This document shows, piece after piece, positions 63,023 through 64,000 of a DNA stretch of 64,000 bases. The position numbers were made by a program, and so were the translations under genes. The stretch is from Cellulophaga sp. L1A9. GTDB taxonomy: Bacteria > Bacteroidota > Bacteroidia > Flavobacteriales > Flavobacteriaceae. The notes beneath the pieces are model-generated. The model ran no database searches, was not told the origin of the DNA, and saw only the letters and a list, made by a program, of their open reading frames with translations. The DNA is taken from NCBI RefSeq assembly GCF_009797025.1, contig NZ_CP047027.1, positions 2,666,001 to 2,730,000 of the forward strand, given 5' to 3'. Positions within the stretch are counted from its first letter, which is position 1. Each line of letters begins with the position of its first letter.

Positions 63023-64000
63023 ATGAACATGAATCAGATACATAGCGTATATTTTTTAGGGATAGGCGGCATAGGAATGTCGGCCTTAGCTAGGTATTTT
63101 GTGTATTTAGGTAAGATTGTGGGTGGTTATGATAAAACGGCTTCACCGCTTACCTTAGAATTGGAAGCGGCAGGTATGGCTGTTCATTATGAAGATGATG
63201 TGACCTTAATAGCGCCTAATTTTTTAGATAAGGAGACTTGTTTAATTGTGTATACGCCTGCGGTTCCTCAAGATCATTCAGAATTAAATTATTTTATTGA
63301 TCATAAATTTGAAATAAAGAAACGTTCAGAAGTTTTGGGTCTAGTAACCAATGAGACTTTTTGTTTGGCAGTAGCGGGTACACATGGTAAGACAACAACC
63401 TCTAGTATTTTAGCGCATATTTTAAAAGAAGCGCAATTGCCAATGACCGCTTTTTTAGGAGGGATCTCTGAAGATTTTGGGAGTAATTTTTATTTTCAAG
63501 GAGCTGAATTTTCGGTGGTAGAGGCAGATGAATTTGATCGTTCATTTTTACGATTATCGCCAGATATAGCTTGTATTACGTCTATGGATGCAGATCATTT
63601 AGATATATACGGCACAGGAGAAGAATTAGAGAAGTCTTTTAGAGAATTTGCTGCTCGATTAAAAGTAGGTGGTAAATTATTTATTAGAAAAGGATTGCCT
63701 ATTGAGGGTATTACGTATGGTATTGAAGATGATGCTGATTATTGTGCGAAAAATGTAGCTATAGTTAATGGTGTTTATGTTTTTGATCTTCAAACGCCTA
63801 CAGTTTTATACAAAGGGATACGTTTTAAGAAACCAGGGAGACACAATTTGTTAAACGCTATTGTAGCTTTAGGGATGGCCTTAGAGGCAAATGCAAAGCC
63901 AGAAAAATTATTTCCAGCCTTAGAAAGTTTTAAAGGGGTTAAGCGTCGTTTTTCCTATAGAATAAAGAATGGTAATTTTGTGTTTATTGATGATTATGCG
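63023..64000 (+). CDS. murC: UDP-MurNAc--L-alanine ligase, 3' truncated by the window
   Basis: Adds the first stem-peptide residue. The 326 visible residues have the N-terminal nucleotide-binding loop FLGIGGIGMSALARYF, the ATP loop VAGTHGKTTTSSILAH, EADEFDRSFLRLSPD and, at the edge, the start of the conserved FIDDYA segment. The frame is open to base 64000, so roughly the last 120-130 residues lie outside. Confidence 0.95.
   Translation, partial: MNMNQIHSVYFLGIGGIGMSALARYFVYLGKIVGGYDKTASPLTLELEAAGMAVHYEDDVTLIAPNFLDKETCLIVYTPAVPQDHSELNYFIDHKFEIKKRSEVLGLVTNETFCLAVAGTHGKTTTSSILAHILKEAQLPMTAFLGGISEDFGSNFYFQGAEFSVVEADEFDRSFLRLSPDIACITSMDADHLDIYGTGEELEKSFREFAARLKVGGKLFIRKGLPIEGITYGIEDDADYCAKNVAIVNGVYVFDLQTPTVLYKGIRFKKPGRHNLLNAIVALGMALEANAKPEKLFPALESFKGVKRRFSYRIKNGNFVFIDDYA

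Overview
The window comes from a Flavobacteriaceae-type member of the Bacteroidetes. The evidence is AT-rich DNA, the gliding genes gldB and gldC, many -7 boxes of the Bacteroidetes form TAnnTTTG, few Shine-Dalgarno sites, lipoproteins with acidic residues after the lipid-carrying Cys, and a TonB-type outer-membrane barrel. The species cannot be fixed from the sequence. No tRNA, rRNA, CRISPR array, prophage or intact insertion sequence was seen.

Region 1 (1-25487) is mainly a sulfate-to-SAM cluster. After a truncated outer-membrane receptor come metK (with a SAM-II-like leader), a SAM-I riboswitch driving metY, a MetX-aspartokinase-homoserine dehydrogenase triple fusion and metZ. A minus-strand island of two lipoproteins interrupts it. 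Then come an Rrf2 regulator, DUF2061-cysH-cysD-cysN, a sulfite reductase with a C-terminal HEPN-like domain, cobA, a ferredoxin-NADP reductase, a second SAM-I riboswitch, a split methionine synthase and metF. Together these genes activate and reduce sulfate to sulfide, make O-acetylhomoserine, join the two into homocysteine, methylate it and adenosylate it. Asd, APS kinase and the last siroheme steps are not here.

Region 2 (25528-32889) holds a PagL-like lipid A deacylase, a GIN-domain lipoprotein and a serine hydrolase. It then has a phenylalanine/tyrosine operon (prephenate dehydratase, aminotransferase, prephenate dehydrogenase, DAHP synthase-chorismate mutase) preceded by a clear aromatic leader peptide and attenuator.

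Region 3 (33004-50478) is mixed housekeeping: rsgA-dtd-mazG-aroA, queA, rlmN, a polyprenyl synthase, an ECF sigma/anti-sigma-like/barrel unit, dnaG lacking zinc ligands, an atypical LuxR-type response regulator, nadE and gldB-gldC. It also carries a secreted LipL32-like protein, unexpected outside spirochaetes and a few marine proteobacteria.

Region 4 (50479-64000) begins with a decayed class B1 metallo-beta-lactamase, a conserved unknown gene, engB and a hydrolase. It ends in the division/cell-wall cluster mraZ-rsmH-ftsL-ftsI-murE-mraY-murD-ftsW-murG-murC, with three MraZ-type operator repeats upstream; murC runs off the window. Two families of small hairpin repeats are scattered among the sulfur genes, several abutting start codons and one translated inside metH.
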